Below, in pieces: positions 7,637 to 14,038 of a stretch of DNA of 14,038 nt. Made by a program: the position numbers and the translations under genes. The notes under the pieces are model-generated. The model did no database searches. It saw only the letters and a program-made list of their open reading frames with translations, and was not told the DNA's origin. This DNA comes from an uncultured Ruminococcus sp. (GTDB lineage: Bacteria > Bacillota > Clostridia > Oscillospirales > Ruminococcaceae): NCBI GenBank assembly GCA_947589205.1, contig CANQCJ010000039.1, forward strand, positions 1 through 14,038, given 5' to 3'. Positions within the stretch are counted from its first letter, which is position 1, and every line of letters starts with the position of its first letter.

Positions 7637-8485
7637 TCAGTTTGTTCTGCCGCGGTTACCGCTCACAGAGGCGTTGTTCTGCGGGACGTTTATAACGGGC
7701 TGCTGATCATCGGAATCATTGTTATTGTTATTGTTATTATTATTTCCGCAGCATTCCGAGCAGCTCTCCTCTATTCCCTGCGGGAAAAACTCGTTGACCG
7801 GGAAGCTTATCCTGCTGAACATCTCGCAGGGCGTATCGGTGCTTGTCGGGCATTCGTTTCCGGGCAGTGAATAATCGTATGCGGGCATAAGTATCGAGAC
7901 CGGACGCTCAAGCTGGATTATCGCAAAAATGCCTATCGTTATCGTGACCGTTTTGTCCGTCGACGGCGCGATAGCCGGCAAAAGCTGCGCGTCAAGGCAC
8001 ATGGGAGACGCGATATTGACAGCCGCGACCGGAAGCGACGAGCAGTCGCAGCAGCAGGTGCAGCCGCTTACCGGACTCGATACCGGCAGCGCGGTATTTG
8101 TATCGTTTGAAACAAATCTCTGCGTTTTTGCTTCACTTCCGAAAAGTATCACCGTCTTAGAAAAGCTTGCCGTTCCGAATACGACGGTCGGCACTGTGCT
8201 GTCAAGCGTATAGGCTTCGATCTCCGCGCTGAAATTGTAAGTAACGTTTACCGAATAGAAGCCCTTGTTGAACGGAACGGGGTCTATGGCAAACGCCACT
8301 CCCGTGACCTCTATGCACTTGCTCTTGATATAAGCCGAAGCGTTTATAACGCTCTGCGAAGCCGCGTCAAAAGTAAATTCGAGATCTTCAAGGCAGTCCT
8401 GCGAGCAGCAGGAATCAAAGACCCTCATTGCATCGACAGTGACCGCTTCCCTTATCTGTCTGTTACCGACATTTTGTTCGCTCAT
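7637..8485 (-). CDS. Cysteine-rich conserved hypothetical protein with poly-asparagine tail region
   Basis: A 282-residue protein of unknown function. The frame extends upstream to 8569, but AGGAGG at 8493-8498 lies 7 nt before the ATG at 8485, which fixes that start. The opening pattern (REAVTVDAMRVFDSC, then DCLEDLEF) and PVPFNKGFYSVNVTY (residues about 69-83) resemble an uncharacterised family I associate with Clostridia; this is from memory and untested. There are 15 cysteines, clustered near the N-terminus (SCCSQDC), in the middle (CTCCCDC) and near the C-terminus (CSECC). They are followed by nine Asn and a Ser/Asn/Gln-rich tail ending NRGRTN. No signal peptide or membrane segment is seen. 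It is transcribed alone: a terminator lies on each side. A spore-coat-like or metal-binding role would suit the composition, but nothing here demonstrates it. Confidence 0.85.
   Translation of the reverse strand: MSEQNVGNRQIREAVTVDAMRVFDSCCSQDCLEDLEFTFDAASQSVINASAYIKSKCIEVTGVAFAIDPVPFNKGFYSVNVTYNFSAEIEAYTLDSTVPTVVFGTASFSKTVILFGSEAKTQRFVSNDTNTALPVSSPVSGCTCCCDCSSLPVAAVNIASPMCLDAQLLPAIAPSTDKTVTITIGIFAIIQLERPVSILMPAYDYSLPGNECPTSTDTPCEMFSRISFPVNEFFPQGIEESCSECCGNNNNNNNNNDSDDQQPVINVPQNNASVSGNRGRTN
7718..7744 (-). repeat. Asn-codon microsatellite, (AAT/AAC)x9
   Basis: Nine consecutive Asn codons (three AAT, then alternating AAC and AAT) encode the poly-Asn run of the Cys-rich protein. The alternating part is a six-base repeat unit on the DNA level. 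Slippage would change length in frame and vary the linker between the CSECC cluster and the C-terminal tail without breaking the gene. Confidence 0.9.
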
Positions 8486-8492
8486 AAATGAT

Positions 8493-8498
8493 CCTCCT
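8493..8498 (-). promoter_or_regulatory. Ribosome binding site that sets the start of the Cys-rich protein
   Basis: A perfect AGGAGG with a 7-nt spacer before ATG 8485. It decides against the upstream in-frame ATG at 8569, whose 28 extra residues (many basic or Ser) do not look like part of the protein. Confidence 0.9.
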
Positions 8499-8598
8499 GA
8501 CTTTGATGTATTTTTTTCGCCGCCGCGGCAGCATAGGACGTTTGACCTTAAAACCGCCGCCTTACTCACATTCTATTCATCAAAGCGCGGATATGTGC

Positions 8599-8629
8599 AA
8601 AAAAAGACGGCGTTTTTTATTTCGCCGTC
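8599..8629 (-). terminator. Intrinsic terminator of the histidine operon
   Basis: On the minus strand GACGGCG (8623-8629) and CGCCGTC (8606-8612) form a perfect 7-bp GC-rich stem with a 10-nt A/T loop, followed directly by seven T residues (8599-8605). It begins 8 nt after the hisE stop codon, so hisE is the last gene of the operon. Confidence 0.93.
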
Positions 8630-8637
8630 AGTATAAT

Positions 8638-8976
8638 TTAAGTATTTTTATCCACCGTGTGGAATTTTTTGAGATTTCCTATCTTTTCGTTTCTCTTATC
8701 GAGCACCTTCTCTACCTCGCTCCATTCCAGTCCGCGTTCTGCGGCAAGCACCATTACATGATAAAGCAGATCGTTTATTTCGTTTGCAAGCTCGTCAAGA
8801 TCGGCGTTTTTTGCGGCGATTATCGTTTCAGCCGCTTCCTCTCCTACCTTTTTGCAGATCTTATCCACGCCCTTTTCAAAAAGATAGCAGGTATAGGAAT
8901 TTTCCTGCGCCGTGCCGTTTTCAAAGTCCGCCCTGCGCGCTTTTATCACTTCAAAAATTTCCTGATATACGTTCAT
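8638..8976 (-). CDS. hisE: Phosphoribosyl-ATP pyrophosphatase HisE
   Basis: Second step of histidine synthesis: hydrolysis of PR-ATP to PR-AMP and pyrophosphate. The 112-residue all-alpha protein of the MazG-like superfamily is full length for a stand-alone HisE. Typical features are EKGVDKICKKVGEEAAE (the EExxE-type Mg-binding helix around residues 46-50), the acidic helix ELANEINDLLYH, and the tail GLEWSEVEKVLDKR. The start overlaps the hisI stop in an ATGA junction, with GAGGAGG just upstream inside hisI. hisI and hisE are therefore separate but coupled genes rather than the fused hisIE found in many bacteria. It is the last gene before the operon terminator. Confidence 0.96.
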   Translation of the reverse strand: MNVYQEIFEVIKARRADFENGTAQENSYTCYLFEKGVDKICKKVGEEAAETIIAAKNADLDELANEINDLLYHVMVLAAERGLEWSEVEKVLDKRNEKIGNLKKFHTVDKNT

Positions 8977-9326
8977 GTATTTTCCTCCTCGTCATTGTAC
9001 ATTTCGTTAAAAAAGCAACTGTACGAACCGGTATGGCAGGCGGCGCCGGTCTGTTTTACGTTTAAAAGCAGCGTATCGTCGTCGCAGTCGCTGTATATGG
9101 AAACTACCCTTTGCAGATGTCCGCTTGTTGCGCCCTTGTTCCAAAGCTCCCGGCGAGATCTGCTCCAATACCACGTATAGCCTGTCTCCAGCGTTTTTCT
9201 CAGGCTTTCTTTGTTCATATAGGCAAGCATAAGCACTGTATTGGTGTCAACATCGAAAGCTATCGCCGGTATCAGCTCGCTTTTTTTAAAATATTTATCC
9301 AGATCGTTAATATCTATTTTTATCAT
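8973..9326 (-). CDS. hisI: Phosphoribosyl-AMP cyclohydrolase HisI
   Basis: Third step of histidine synthesis: opens the adenine ring of PR-AMP to give ProFAR. 117 residues, the usual length for a monofunctional HisI. The Mg site D80/D82/D84 and the zinc cysteines C81, C97 and C104 are all visible in SDCDDDT and AACHTGSYSCFF; SRSRRELWNKGATSGH (55-70) is the substrate-binding block. The start is the ATG at 9326, because GGAGG at 9332-9336 lies 5 nt before it; an upstream in-frame start at 9353 would add nine unconserved residues. The first 20 nt overlap the end of the ATPase gene, so the ribosome binding site is encoded inside that gene. Confidence 0.96.
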   Translation of the reverse strand: MIKIDINDLDKYFKKSELIPAIAFDVDTNTVLMLAYMNKESLRKTLETGYTWYWSRSRRELWNKGATSGHLQRVVSIYSDCDDDTLLLNVKQTGAACHTGSYSCFFNEMYNDEEENT

Positions 9327-10101
9327 TATTTCCTCCGTTATTGTCCTCGTCAAAGAGCATATCTATCATTTTTCCGGGACGATCCAAAAAGCCCTTCATC
9401 GTCAGATAAGTCTGCGTCCGTTCATATTCGGTCTGCTTTATTCCTTTTTCGTCAAGCTCATATATGACAGCATTCGGATAGGCGAGCAGTATCGGCGAAT
9501 GGGTAGCTATTATAAACTGCGAACCGTCCTTTACAAGCTCGTTGATCCTCCTCAGCATCGACATCTGGCGCATTGGAGAGAGCGCAGCCTCGGGTTCGTC
9601 AAGAATGTAAAGTCCCCTGCCGCCGAAGCGGTTCATAATAAGCGAAAAAAAGCCTTCGCCGTGCGACTGCTCATGCAGCGATACTCCGCCGTAGCTTTCC
9701 TTGACCGCTGCCGCGCCGAGCGCGTTTGCGTACTCGTCGGAATCGAGCCTTTCTATATATGTTGAAACGTTATAAAAGCTCTCGGCACGCAGGAAAAAGC
9801 CGTCCTTTGGACGAAGGTATCCTTTTGTCAGCTTTATCAGGCTATGCAGAGCAGAGTGAGAATCATAGGTCGAAAAGGAAAAATTCAGCGTTCCGCCCTC
9901 CGGGTTGAAGCCGAAATTTACGGCGACCGCTTCAAGCAGAGTCGATTTACCCGTGCCGTTTTCGCCGACAAAACAGGTGACGGTATCGCTAAGCTCTATA
10001 TCGCCCTTCATCAAAGCCTTTACCGCGCCGAGCTTGGAAAAATAATCGGTTTTCCGTACTGCTTTATTAAGCGAAATACTTCGGATATATCTTTGATCCA
10101 T
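9307..10101 (-). CDS. Small ABC/AAA-type ATPase of unknown role (COG3910-like), inside the his operon
   Basis: A 264-residue soluble P-loop ATPase with the ABC/SMC-like motif order: Walker A GENGTGKST (46-54), FFLRAESFYN (102-111) in the usual Q-loop region, a signature-like SHGEG (146-150), Walker B LYILDEPE (164-171) with D-loop AALS, and H-loop ATHSP with H201. I recognise the pattern LHEQSHGEG plus LDEPEAALSP plus QFIIATHSPILLA as the predicted-ATPase group COG3910; its function is not known to me. There is no membrane segment, coiled coil or partner nuclease next to it. Only 1 nt separates it from the hisF stop (AAGGTGA as ribosome binding site), and its Asn-rich tail (DEDNNGGNNDKNRY) carries the hisI ribosome binding site. 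It has no known step in histidine synthesis. Confidence 0.9.
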   Translation of the reverse strand: MDQRYIRSISLNKAVRKTDYFSKLGAVKALMKGDIELSDTVTCFVGENGTGKSTLLEAVAVNFGFNPEGGTLNFSFSTYDSHSALHSLIKLTKGYLRPKDGFFLRAESFYNVSTYIERLDSDEYANALGAAAVKESYGGVSLHEQSHGEGFFSLIMNRFGGRGLYILDEPEAALSPMRQMSMLRRINELVKDGSQFIIATHSPILLAYPNAVIYELDEKGIKQTEYERTQTYLTMKGFLDRPGKMIDMLFDEDNNGGNNDKNRY

Positions 10102-10102
10102 T

Positions 10103-10858
10103 TCACCTTACTCGTATGCCCTTTGAGCGGCAGTCCTTTTTCACCTCGTCTATCGTAAGCTCTCCGAAATGGAACAGCGATGCCGCAAGCGCGGCCGAGC
10201 AGTCGGTCTCAAGAAAAGCTTCGGCAAAATCACCAAGCTTTCCCGCGCCGCCGCTTGCGATGACCGGTATCTTCACCGCCGCGCAGACCGCCTTGAGCAT
10301 AGGTATATCGAACCCGCCGCGCACGCCGTCGGTATCTATCGAATTAAGGCATATCTCCCCCGCTCCGAGCTGTTCTGCGTACTTTACCCATTCGATAAGA
10401 TCTTTTCCGGTATCTATCCTGCCGCCGTTGATATAGACCGTCCAGTTACCCGCAGAGCTTTTTTTCGCGTCCACGCCGAGACAAATGCACTGGCTTCCGA
10501 AAATATCCGCGCCGTCCTTAATAAGCTGCGGATCCTGCACCGCCTGAGAATTTACCGAGACCTTATCCGCGCCCGCTCTGAGCGTGTTTCTTATATCGTC
10601 AACGGTTTTTATACCTCCGCCGACCGTCAGCGGAACGAAAACCCTTTTCGCAGTTTCGCGCACGACGTCGAGTATAACTCCCCGTCCCTCGTGCGAAGCC
10701 GTGATGTCATAGAAAACAATCTCGTCCGCGCCCTGCCTGTCGTATTCATAGGCATAGCTTACGGGATCGCCGACCTCCTTTATTCCTTTGAAATTAACTC
10801 CCTTGACCACCCTGCCGTCACGAACGTCGAGACAGGGGATAATTCTTTTTGCAAGCAT
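10103..10858 (-). CDS. hisF: Imidazole glycerol phosphate synthase, cyclase subunit HisF
   Basis: HisF, with HisH, uses ammonia and PRFAR to form imidazole-glycerol phosphate and AICAR. The 251-residue (beta/alpha)8 barrel is full length. The catalytic aspartates are at the canonical positions: D11 in IIPCLDVRDGRVVKG and D130 in CLGVDAKK. Phosphate-binding glycine motifs are TVGGGIK (78-84) and VIASGGAG. The start is 3 nt after the hisH stop, as expected for subunits made in equal amounts. It is HisF rather than its paralogue HisA, as shown by PCLDVRDG, YDITASHEGRG and LNSIDTDGVRGGFD. The downstream neighbour is the ATPase, separated by one nucleotide. Confidence 0.98.
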   Translation of the reverse strand: MLAKRIIPCLDVRDGRVVKGVNFKGIKEVGDPVSYAYEYDRQGADEIVFYDITASHEGRGVILDVVRETAKRVFVPLTVGGGIKTVDDIRNTLRAGADKVSVNSQAVQDPQLIKDGADIFGSQCICLGVDAKKSSAGNWTVYINGGRIDTGKDLIEWVKYAEQLGAGEICLNSIDTDGVRGGFDIPMLKAVCAAVKIPVIASGGAGKLGDFAEAFLETDCSAALAASLFHFGELTIDEVKKDCRSKGIRVR

Positions 10859-10861
10859 TTT

Positions 10862-11476
10862 TCAGTCGTCCCTTCCGGAAAGTGTCACAAAGTTTTGCAG
10901 AATTTTCAGTCCCGTTTCTCCGCTTTTTTCGGGGTGGAACTGGCAGCCGAACACCGTTTTGCCGTCCGAAACGAGCGCGGGCACGCTTGAACCGTATTCC
11001 GAATAAGCGCAGATCTCGTTATCGGGGCAAAAGGCTTTGTATGAGTGGACAAAATATACATATTCTTCATCGCCGAGTCCGTCAAGAAGCGGAGAATCGT
11101 TGAGATATTCCAGCTTGTTCCAGCCCATATGAGGGATAACAAGCTCCTTTTCCGGGATCATATCGACGTATCCTTCAAGCAGTCCGAGACCCGCGCACTC
11201 TTCAAATTCAAAGCTTTTTTCAAAAAGCAGCTGCATTCCCAAGCATATCCCCAAAAACGGCTTCAGCCTTGCCTGAGCCGTTATAACGTCTTTTAGTCCG
11301 CTTTCCCCGAGCATTTTCATCGCGGCTGGAAACGCGCCTACTCCGGGAAGTATCAGTCTGTCAGCCGCTTTTAACTTATCAGGGTCATTAGTAAGCTCCG
11401 AGTCCGCGCCGAGACGGTCGAGCGCGTTTTTTACCGAAAAAATATTTCCCGCACCGTAATCTATTATCGCCGTCAT
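10862..11476 (-). CDS. hisH: Imidazole glycerol phosphate synthase, glutaminase subunit HisH
   Basis: Class I glutamine amidotransferase that supplies ammonia to HisF. The 204-residue protein carries the full triad: C78 in FLGICLGMQLLF, and H181 and E183 in GCQFHPEKSGE. The oxyanion-strand region is LPGVGAFP (43-50), and IIDYGAGN at the N-terminus and PHMGWN (115-120) are HisH hallmarks. It lies 3 nt after hisB, with AAAGGAGTG as ribosome binding site inside hisB, and 3 nt before hisF. In many Firmicute operons hisA separates hisH and hisF; here they are directly adjacent. Confidence 0.97.
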   Translation of the reverse strand: MTAIIDYGAGNIFSVKNALDRLGADSELTNDPDKLKAADRLILPGVGAFPAAMKMLGESGLKDVITAQARLKPFLGICLGMQLLFEKSFEFEECAGLGLLEGYVDMIPEKELVIPHMGWNKLEYLNDSPLLDGLGDEEYVYFVHSYKAFCPDNEICAYSEYGSSVPALVSDGKTVFGCQFHPEKSGETGLKILQNFVTLSGRDD

Positions 11477-11479
11477 ATT

Positions 11480-12058
11480 TTAAAGCACTCCTTTTGTTGA
11501 GAGAGTTCCGCCGCCTGTCAAGGTCACAGCCGCGCTCATCGCGTGAGCAAAAGCCTTGAACATCGCTTCGATGATATGATGATCGTTTTTGCCGTATTCC
11601 TCGCGGATATGAAGCGTTATTCCCGCGTTAAAGGCAAACGCGCGGAAAAATTCCTCGGCAAGACAATTGTCAAAATCGCCGCAGCGAAAATCGCTGAGCT
11701 GTGCGTTATATGCAAGGAAGGGTCTGCCGCTTATATCAACGGCGCAAAAGCATAACGCTTCGTCCATAGGTATGAACGCGCTGCCGTAGCGCGCTATGCC
11801 GCTTCGGTCTCCGAGAGCTTTGGCAAACGCCTGTCCGAGAGCTATGCCCACGTCCTCGACCGTGTGGTGCGCGTCAACGTTAAGGTCGCCGGTGCAGGTT
11901 ATCTGCATATCCGTACCGGAATGTACGGCAAACGCCGTCAGCATATGATCGAAAAATCCCACGCCGGTATCGACGCTTACTCTTCCCTCGCCGTCAAGCT
12001 TTATAAAGATCTCTATATCTGTTTCCTTCGTTTTCCTTTTTATTTCAGCCGTTCTCAT
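11480..12058 (-). CDS. hisB: Imidazoleglycerol-phosphate dehydratase HisB
   Basis: Mn-dependent dehydration of imidazole-glycerol phosphate to imidazole-acetol phosphate. The 192 residues correspond to the monofunctional dehydratase, without the histidinol-phosphatase domain fused in enterobacteria. The two metal-binding repeats are clear: GFFDHML (34-40) with DAHHTVEDVG (62-71), and DEAL (99-102) with NDHHIIEAMFKA (158-169). The C-terminus LSTKGVL is typical. It follows the 416-residue unknown gene by 6 nt with only a weak ribosome binding site (GGTGATG), so it may depend on coupling to that gene. Confidence 0.97.
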   Translation of the reverse strand: MRTAEIKRKTKETDIEIFIKLDGEGRVSVDTGVGFFDHMLTAFAVHSGTDMQITCTGDLNVDAHHTVEDVGIALGQAFAKALGDRSGIARYGSAFIPMDEALCFCAVDISGRPFLAYNAQLSDFRCGDFDNCLAEEFFRAFAFNAGITLHIREEYGKNDHHIIEAMFKAFAHAMSAAVTLTGGGTLSTKGVL

Positions 12059-12064
12059 TTTTCA

Positions 12065-13315
12065 TCACCAGATCTCATAATTTTCATCGGCAACACAGCA
12101 AAGATCGCCCACGACAAAATCCTTTGCCGACATATTTTTGTCGTCAGCCTCCACCGCCGCCTCGAAGCGTGAGCTGAGCGCGAAAATGTTTGAATTAAAT
12201 TCCTCGCTCGGATCGTTTTTCTCAAAGAAATTATTCAGCTCGTTCCTTATTACCCTTATCGGCTCGAGCTGTATCTCGTGCAGCCGATAGGTCTGCCTTC
12301 CGATAGTGAGCTGTATCATATGGCTGCACTTTAAGCCGAAAAATTTCTCGGTGTATAATTCCGGCAAAAACGTCATAAGCTCCCATGTGGAAAAAGGATC
12401 CTTCACCATGCTGTCAAGCTTTGCAAACGCGCTGTCGTAATCATCATCGTCGGTAAGATTTCCCAGCACTGTCAGCGCTATGCGTACATTTTTATAAAGC
12501 TCGTTGCAGGCTTTATTGTAATTCTCACGCATTTTTACATATGTGCTGTCCTGCTGAATGATTATGATAGTCTGGTCGTATCTGCCTACTATGTTTAGAT
12601 CCGCTTCCTGCTTTACGCCGTTATAGATAAGCGCAGCCAGCTCCTCGCAGTTTTCGCCGTTTATAAGGCACTGCGCCGTCATTTTGCCCTCGGTTATGGT
12701 TACGAGCGTTTCTACCCAATAGTATTTTTTTGCGCCGAGATAATCCTCGATATAATCCTTTATATGCGCATACGGCGAAACTCTCAGTTCCTTTACGCCC
12801 TGTAAGCCGTCAGTCGTGACATAGGAATTTTTAGGGCTGAAATATGTATGCTTTCTTCCGTCAAAGCTGTTTTCCTTAACGCTTATCTCTTTCTCATCGT
12901 GAGATTTGAAATTGTCATAAACGACCATTCCGAAATTTGTCGCAGCCTTCTCGATCGCTTCAGCCTTCGTTTCTCCCCTGCCGATATATCTCTGGCAAAC
13001 AAGACTTTCGGCGTTCGGCATTGCGATAAGAACCGTTACAACGCTTGAATAGCTGATGCTGCCCTTGTTCGTATCGACGCTCAGCACCGTTATCTCAAAG
13101 CCCTCCTCGGTCGTTATCGCGGCGTTATTTTCTTTTTTGAAAGACCCGGGAAGACATTTCATTATCGTTTCAGCGGCTATATCCTTATCGGTCTTTTTGT
13201 TGACTATCGGAGTTTTCCCGAAGATCTCGTCCGCCGCGCCAATAGTAGTAACCGTTTTGGGCGCGAGCTTTTTGTTTTTATTCTTGTTTTTATCAAACAT
13301 TCCGAAAATGCTCAT
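12065..13315 (-). CDS. Hypothetical protein of 416 residues, inside the his operon between hisD and hisB
   Basis: I do not recognise this protein. It starts with a short Lys/Asn-rich stretch (DKNKNKNKK, 8-16) and a polar linker to about residue 45. A mixed alpha/beta part follows, with beta-rich ITVLSVDTNK and SSVVTVLIAMP (75-100), then a helix after RGETKAEAIEKAATNFG (113-129). A strand-rich section TIIIIQQDSTYVKM lies at 249-262, an acidic DDDDYD at 289-294, and the protein ends acidic with ENYEIW. There is no signal peptide, membrane segment, or visible catalytic or metal motif. The middle faintly recalls DUF6348-type proteins, a weak guess. It has AGGGG seven to eight bases before the ATG, sits 25 nt after hisD and 6 nt before hisB, and shares the base composition of its neighbours, so it is a settled operon member. 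No role in histidine synthesis can be read from it. Confidence 0.85.
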   Translation of the reverse strand: MSIFGMFDKNKNKNKKLAPKTVTTIGAADEIFGKTPIVNKKTDKDIAAETIMKCLPGSFKKENNAAITTEEGFEITVLSVDTNKGSISYSSVVTVLIAMPNAESLVCQRYIGRGETKAEAIEKAATNFGMVVYDNFKSHDEKEISVKENSFDGRKHTYFSPKNSYVTTDGLQGVKELRVSPYAHIKDYIEDYLGAKKYYWVETLVTITEGKMTAQCLINGENCEELAALIYNGVKQEADLNIVGRYDQTIIIIQQDSTYVKMRENYNKACNELYKNVRIALTVLGNLTDDDDYDSAFAKLDSMVKDPFSTWELMTFLPELYTEKFFGLKCSHMIQLTIGRQTYRLHEIQLEPIRVIRNELNNFFEKNDPSEEFNSNIFALSSRFEAAVEADDKNMSAKDFVVGDLCCVADENYEIW

Positions 13316-13340
13316 ATAAACACCCCTATAAATTCCGCCG

Positions 13341-14038
13341 TCAGAATCTTACCTTTACAGCGTTAGCGTGCGCGGTAAGACTCTCCTTTTCAGCCATAAG
13401 AACAATATCGTCCTTTGCCTCTCCGAGCGCGTCGCGGGTATAGTATATAAAGCTCGAACGCTTTTCAAAGCTGTTTACCGAAAGCGGCGAGAAGAAGCGC
13501 GCCGTGCCGCTTGTGGGAAGAACGTGGTTAGGTCCTGCGTAATAATCGCCGAGCGGTTCGGGTGCGTATGCGCCCAAAAATACAGATCCGACATTATCCA
13601 GCCTGCCGATATACTCCATCGGGTTTTCAAAAAGCACCTCGAGATGCTCGGGCGCAAGGCGGTTTGCTATGCGGCAGGCGTTGTGCTTGCAGGGGCAAAC
13701 TATTATCGCGCCGTAATTTTTCAGCGATTCGAGTATAATTTCTTTTCTTGAAAGCTCTGCGGACTGTCTTTCAAGCTCCGCGATAGTTTCATCTGCAAGC
13801 TTATCGCTTGTGGTTATCAGTATAGAGGAAGCAAGCCTGTCATGCTCTGCCTGCGACATAAGATCGGCGGCGACATATTTCGGATCGGCTGTTTCATCTG
13901 CAAGTATAAGTATCTCGCTCGGTCCTGCGACCATATCTATATCCACCGTGCCGTAAAGCTGTTTTTTAGCTGTTGCGACAAAAATATTTCCAGGTCCGAC
14001 AATTTTGTCCACCTTGGGTATTTCCTCCGTGCCGAACG
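13341..14038 (-). CDS. hisD: Histidinol dehydrogenase HisD, 3' part (start beyond window edge)
   Basis: HisD carries out the last two steps of histidine synthesis, oxidising histidinol to histidine with two NAD. The C-terminal 231 of about 430 residues are present, in frame from 14036. Visible motifs are GTEEIPKVDKIVGPGN at the edge, MVAGPSEILILAD, the zinc ligands Q and H in SQAEHDRL, the catalytic Glu-His pair in LAPEHLEV, the zinc-ligand Asp in GDYYAGPNHVLPTSGTAR, and the final zinc-ligand His in LTAHANAV. The ORF continues through the window boundary without a start, so no start is called. The unknown 416-residue gene follows after 25 nt with no terminator between them. Confidence 0.97.
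   Translation of the reverse strand, partial: FGTEEIPKVDKIVGPGNIFVATAKKQLYGTVDIDMVAGPSEILILADETADPKYVAADLMSQAEHDRLASSILITTSDKLADETIAELERQSAELSRKEIILESLKNYGAIIVCPCKHNACRIANRLAPEHLEVLFENPMEYIGRLDNVGSVFLGAYAPEPLGDYYAGPNHVLPTSGTARFFSPLSVNSFEKRSSFIYYTRDALGEAKDDIVLMAEKESLTAHANAVKVRF

Noticed and set aside
8486..8569. Upstream start for the Cys-rich protein (28 extra residues)
   Set aside because: The perfect AGGAGG 7 nt before ATG 8485 marks the internal start, and the extra residues do not resemble the rest of the protein.
8556..8605. Possible promoter TTGCAC-N19-TAGAAT, and a TGAATA resembling a sigma-G -35, before the Cys-rich gene
   Set aside because: The spacer is too long, the -35 overlaps the terminator T-tract, and no matching sigma-G -10 follows TGAATA. 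A promoter must exist in this 152-nt gap, but I cannot place it.
8488..9180. Plus-strand open frame of 230 codons
   Set aside because: It runs antisense through the his terminator, hisE and part of hisI, and is not plausible as a gene.
9307..10101. The ATPase as the nucleotide-binding part of a histidine ABC transporter
   Set aside because: No permease or binding-protein gene is adjacent, and its motifs (LHEQSHGEG, ATHSPILLA) fit the soluble SMC/COG3910-like group better than an importer ATPase.
10169..10990. Plus-strand open frame of 273 codons
   Set aside because: It is antisense to hisF and the end of hisH, both fully supported by catalytic residues, and has no domain signal of its own.

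Overview
This window looks like a chromosomal segment of an anaerobic, low-to-mid GC Firmicute of class Clostridia, probably a gut Oscillospiraceae/Ruminococcaceae-type organism. Three things support this: a bifunctional Rel next to a HemZ-type radical SAM protein and a glyoxalase-II-like hydrolase (a classic clostridial neighbourhood), strong AGGAGG-type ribosome binding sites, and a Cys-rich protein whose N-terminal pattern I associate with Clostridia. Every supported gene lies on the minus strand, so transcription runs from high to low coordinates. I see no rRNA, tRNA, CRISPR array, insertion sequence or attachment site, and no gene-free stretch over 300 bases.

Histidine operon (14038 to about 8599). 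In transcription order: hisD (3' part only), a 416-residue protein I do not recognise, hisB, hisH, hisF, a small ABC/AAA-type ATPase, hisI and hisE. Gaps are 1-25 nt or the genes overlap, so this is one transcript, closed by a clear intrinsic terminator right after hisE. It covers several central and late steps of histidine synthesis: HisI/HisE convert PR-ATP to ProFAR, HisH/HisF make imidazole-glycerol phosphate, HisB dehydrates it, and HisD performs the final oxidation. hisA, usually between hisH and hisF, is absent here. Two non-histidine genes are built into the operon.

Single-gene unit (8485 to 7637). A 282-residue cysteine-rich protein with a run of nine asparagines has its own strong ribosome binding site. 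It lies between the his terminator and a second terminator (7577-7620).

recJ-rel operon (about 7581 to 1). A near-consensus sigma-A promoter (TTGAAA-N17-TATAAT), overlapped by an 8-bp-arm palindrome, drives recJ, relA (bifunctional rel), a metallo-beta-lactamase-fold hydrolase, hemZ and the start of rlmD, which runs off the left edge. The genes are 10-20 nt apart or overlap and no terminator separates them. They combine DNA end processing, (p)ppGpp metabolism, a thioester-hydrolase-like enzyme, a radical SAM enzyme and rRNA methylation. apt and dtd, frequent members of this cluster in Clostridia, are missing.

Most of the window is conserved housekeeping sequence. The points most worth following are the two passenger genes in the his operon, the missing hisA, the isolated Cys-rich/poly-Asn protein, and the unusual recJ leader.
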